Positions 5,997 through 7,273 of a stretch of DNA of 7,273 bases are shown one piece after another. Position 1 is the stretch's first letter, and each line of letters begins with the position of its first letter. A program made the translations under genes and the position numbers. The stretch is taken from contig DBQR01000006.1 of NCBI GenBank assembly GCA_002305335.1, forward strand, positions 12,128-19,400, written 5' to 3'. The notes below the pieces were generated by a model. That model ran no database searches and was not told the DNA's origin. It was given only the letters and a program-made list of their open reading frames with translations. The stretch comes from Clostridiales bacterium UBA1389 (GTDB lineage Bacteria > Bacillota > Clostridia > Oscillospirales > CAG-382).

Positions 5997-6626
5997 TTAT
6001 TTTACTCCGTCGCAAAGGCCCCCTGAAAGCAAAAAGCAGGTGTCGCATTTGGGGTTCTGGGCTCTGCAGATTTCCCGCCCGAAGACCACCATCCTGTGGC
6101 AGAACCCCGACTGAAGTTCAACGGGCATAAGCGGGGTTAACGCCTTTTCCACTATAACGGGATTTTTTGAATTTACAAACCCAAGACGGTTGGAAATCCG
6201 TATGACATGGGTGTCCGCCACAATGCCGCCAAGGTTAAAAACGTCTGCCCTTATAAGGTTTGCCACCTTCCGCCCCACTCCGCCGAGTTTTAGCAAATCC
6301 TTCATTTCAAAGGGGATTTTCCCGTCAAATTCCCCGATAAGGGTTTTACAGCATTTTCGTATGGATTTTGCCTTGGAATTATAAAACCCGGTGGAATATA
6401 TGTATTTTTCCAGCTCCCCTGGTTTTGATTCGACAATAGATACAGCGTCGGGGAACCGTTCAAACAGCGCTTTCGAAACGGCGTTCACCTGTTTGTCAGT
6501 GCACTGGGCGGACAGTATTGCCATGATAAGCAGTTTAAAGGGGTCGCCTTCATGTTCCAGCCCCCCCTTTTCTTCGGGATATTTTTCATATAAGGCCTTT
6601 GCAACTTTTAACGCCTTATCATTCAT
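5997..6626 (-). CDS. nth: Endonuclease III (base-excision DNA glycosylase/AP lyase)
   Basis: 209 residues, the same size as the E. coli enzyme. It removes oxidised pyrimidines and cuts the abasic site by beta-elimination. The helix-hairpin-helix LLKLGGVGRKVANLI (111-125) carries the catalytic Lys K120, and VADTHVIRISNRLG carries the catalytic Asp D138, both at the E. coli positions. LSAQCTD (38-44) is the family helix. The C-terminal cysteines C187, C194, C197 and C205 should hold the 4Fe-4S cluster, but the last gap is seven residues rather than the classical five. The start overlaps the upstream gene by 8 bp (ATGAATGA). No strong ribosome site lies close by (a G-rich stretch is about 17 bases away), so re-initiation after the DUF4364 gene is likely. 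A run of seven G lies in codons 20-22. Confidence 0.96.
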   Translation of the reverse strand: MNDKALKVAKALYEKYPEEKGGLEHEGDPFKLLIMAILSAQCTDKQVNAVSKALFERFPDAVSIVESKPGELEKYIYSTGFYNSKAKSIRKCCKTLIGEFDGKIPFEMKDLLKLGGVGRKVANLIRADVFNLGGIVADTHVIRISNRLGFVNSKNPVIVEKALTPLMPVELQSGFCHRMVVFGREICRAQNPKCDTCFLLSGGLCDGVK

Positions 6627-7155
6627 CGAAAATATAGTTTACATCCCCCGAAAGGAGGGCGAGTACTCCCTTGTAGATATTTTCCGCCCTTTCGTCAAAG
6701 TTATGCTTCAATGTTTCGGCATAATATTTTTCTGTAAGAAAAACATTCAGATCCAATAACTTGCGGGTGTTGTCGGAAATCTGACAGTTTAACATATAGC
6801 CCTCGTCCCGTTCGGTGACGGAGGAGGTTATCCGGTTTCCGGTTTTATAAAAGGCAAGCAGGCGCAACGCCGACCTTAAAGCCTTTTCCCTTACCGAGGT
6901 GAAAAGCCGCATTTCCACGTTTTCAACCGCCATTTCCCCCTTTTCGGAAATACGGTATCTTGGTTTTTCCCCTTGAATTTCCTCAATCTGCCCGCTTTCG
7001 ACAAGTTCGCCGAAACAAATGGAAAAGTCAAAATAATTGACAAACCCGTCCTGTATAACGATATCGTTAATGGTGGAATACTCAAGGGGTTCCTTTATGT
7101 TTTTAAGCAAAAACAAAATAAAGACCTTTATATCCAGCTTTTCCGTCAGTTCCAT
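6619..7155 (-). CDS. DUF4364 family protein (predicted winged-helix)
   Basis: 178 residues with no signal peptide or membrane segment. The N-terminal 75 residues look like a winged helix: a helix-rich start (LDIKVFILFLLKNI), a middle helix pair around FSICFGELVESGQI, then a basic wing-like RYRISEKGE. The remainder is a mixed domain ending in a FDERAENIYKGVLALL helix. The overall pattern fits DUF4364, which I know from Clostridia and which has no established role. A DNA-binding or regulatory job is inference from the fold alone. It is the first gene of the leftward run. ATG at 7155 is supported by AAGGAAG seven bases upstream. Confidence 0.82.
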   Translation of the reverse strand: MELTEKLDIKVFILFLLKNIKEPLEYSTINDIVIQDGFVNYFDFSICFGELVESGQIEEIQGEKPRYRISEKGEMAVENVEMRLFTSVREKALRSALRLLAFYKTGNRITSSVTERDEGYMLNCQISDNTRKLLDLNVFLTEKYYAETLKHNFDERAENIYKGVLALLSGDVNYIFDE

Positions 7156-7188
7156 AATCCCGCTTCCTTAATAAAAATATACTTACAT

Positions 7189-7220
7189 ATTATATTACAA
7201 TATATTTATTTAAAAAACAA
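7189..7220 (-). promoter_or_regulatory. Promoter of the DUF4364-nth-GDPD-galM run
   Basis: A/T-rich minus-strand sequence offers two overlapping readings: TTGTTT (7220-7215), a 17-base spacer and TAATAT (7197-7192); or a perfect -10 TATAAT (7194-7189) with only TTTTTT at the -35 position. Both give a leader of about 27-30 bases containing the ribosome site. No promoter-like sequence is evident at the later gene junctions, which fits one transcript. Confidence 0.55.
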
Positions 7221-7234
7221 GTACAATTTTCGTA

Positions 7235-7263
7235 TTGCAATTTGCCCGCATCTTCTGTATAAT
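7235..7263 (+). promoter_or_regulatory. Rightward promoter leading out of the window
   Basis: TTGCAA (7235-7240), a 17-base spacer and a perfect TATAAT (7258-7263) on the plus strand. The -35 lies inside the palindrome ATTGCAAT (7234-7241). It is arranged back to back with the leftward promoter, with their -35 boxes about 14 bases apart, so it probably drives a divergent gene that begins beyond 7273. Confidence 0.66.
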
Positions 7264-7273
7264 TTATAAAATA

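Noticed and set aside
6555..6570. Programmed -1 frameshift site (A AAG GGG) in nth
   Set aside because: The heptamer fits the slippery pattern, but both products beyond it would be truncated and the full-length frame encodes a complete endonuclease III.
6973..7269. Plus-strand open frame of 98 codons overlapping the start of the DUF4364 gene and the promoter region
   Set aside because: It is antisense to a well-supported gene, runs through both predicted promoters, has no good ribosome site and its translation resembles nothing I know.

Overview
The window looks like chromosomal DNA of a gut-type clostridial bacterium (Bacillota, Clostridia; an Oscillospirales/Ruminococcaceae-like lineage is my guess). 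The reasons are a DUF4364 protein (a family I know mainly from Clostridia), a clostridial-style membrane-anchored glycerophosphodiesterase, a CotH-family lipoprotein with a Ser/Glu-rich linker, sigma-A-type promoters, G-rich Shine-Dalgarno sites, and a left-edge fragment resembling the short palindromic elements scattered through such genomes. No phage, transposase, CRISPR, tRNA or rRNA is visible, and no stretch over 300 bases lacks a gene.

Layout, left to right. (1) Bases 1-138 are non-coding: a hairpin-rich repeat-like fragment (1-52), then two adjacent hairpins. One is a good intrinsic terminator for leftward transcripts (76-107); the other pairs better in rightward RNA (112-133). (2) 139-2058, minus: a secreted lipoprotein with an acidic Ser-rich linker, a discoidin-like domain and a CotH kinase domain. 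(3) 2059-2202: a divergent promoter region with two good back-to-back promoters and a TTAACA/TGTTAA palindrome between them. (4) 2203-4252, plus: nagA (GlcNAc-6-phosphate deacetylase) overlapped by 8 bp by a ROK sugar kinase. (5) 7155 down to 4225, minus: a packed four-gene run of DUF4364 protein, endonuclease III, glycerophosphodiesterase and aldose 1-epimerase, joined by an 8-bp overlap, direct abutment and a 4-bp ATGA overlap. Its last gene overlaps the 3' end of the ROK gene by 28 bp, tail to tail, and its likely terminator lies inside the ROK coding sequence. (6) 7156-7273: the promoter of that run, and a second, back-to-back promoter pointing right out of the window.

Working together: NagA plus a ROK kinase is a plausible short route for amino-sugar salvage (phosphorylation of GlcNAc or a related sugar, then deacetylation to glucosamine-6-phosphate). 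No nagB, transporter or regulator is in view. The leftward run mixes DNA repair, lipid head-group turnover and sugar anomer conversion and looks like a housekeeping operon rather than one pathway. I found no convincing undescribed system. The most notable points are the S-x-E-rich linker on the CotH-type lipoprotein, the convergent overlap with an embedded terminator, and the lengthened Fe-S cysteine spacing in endonuclease III.
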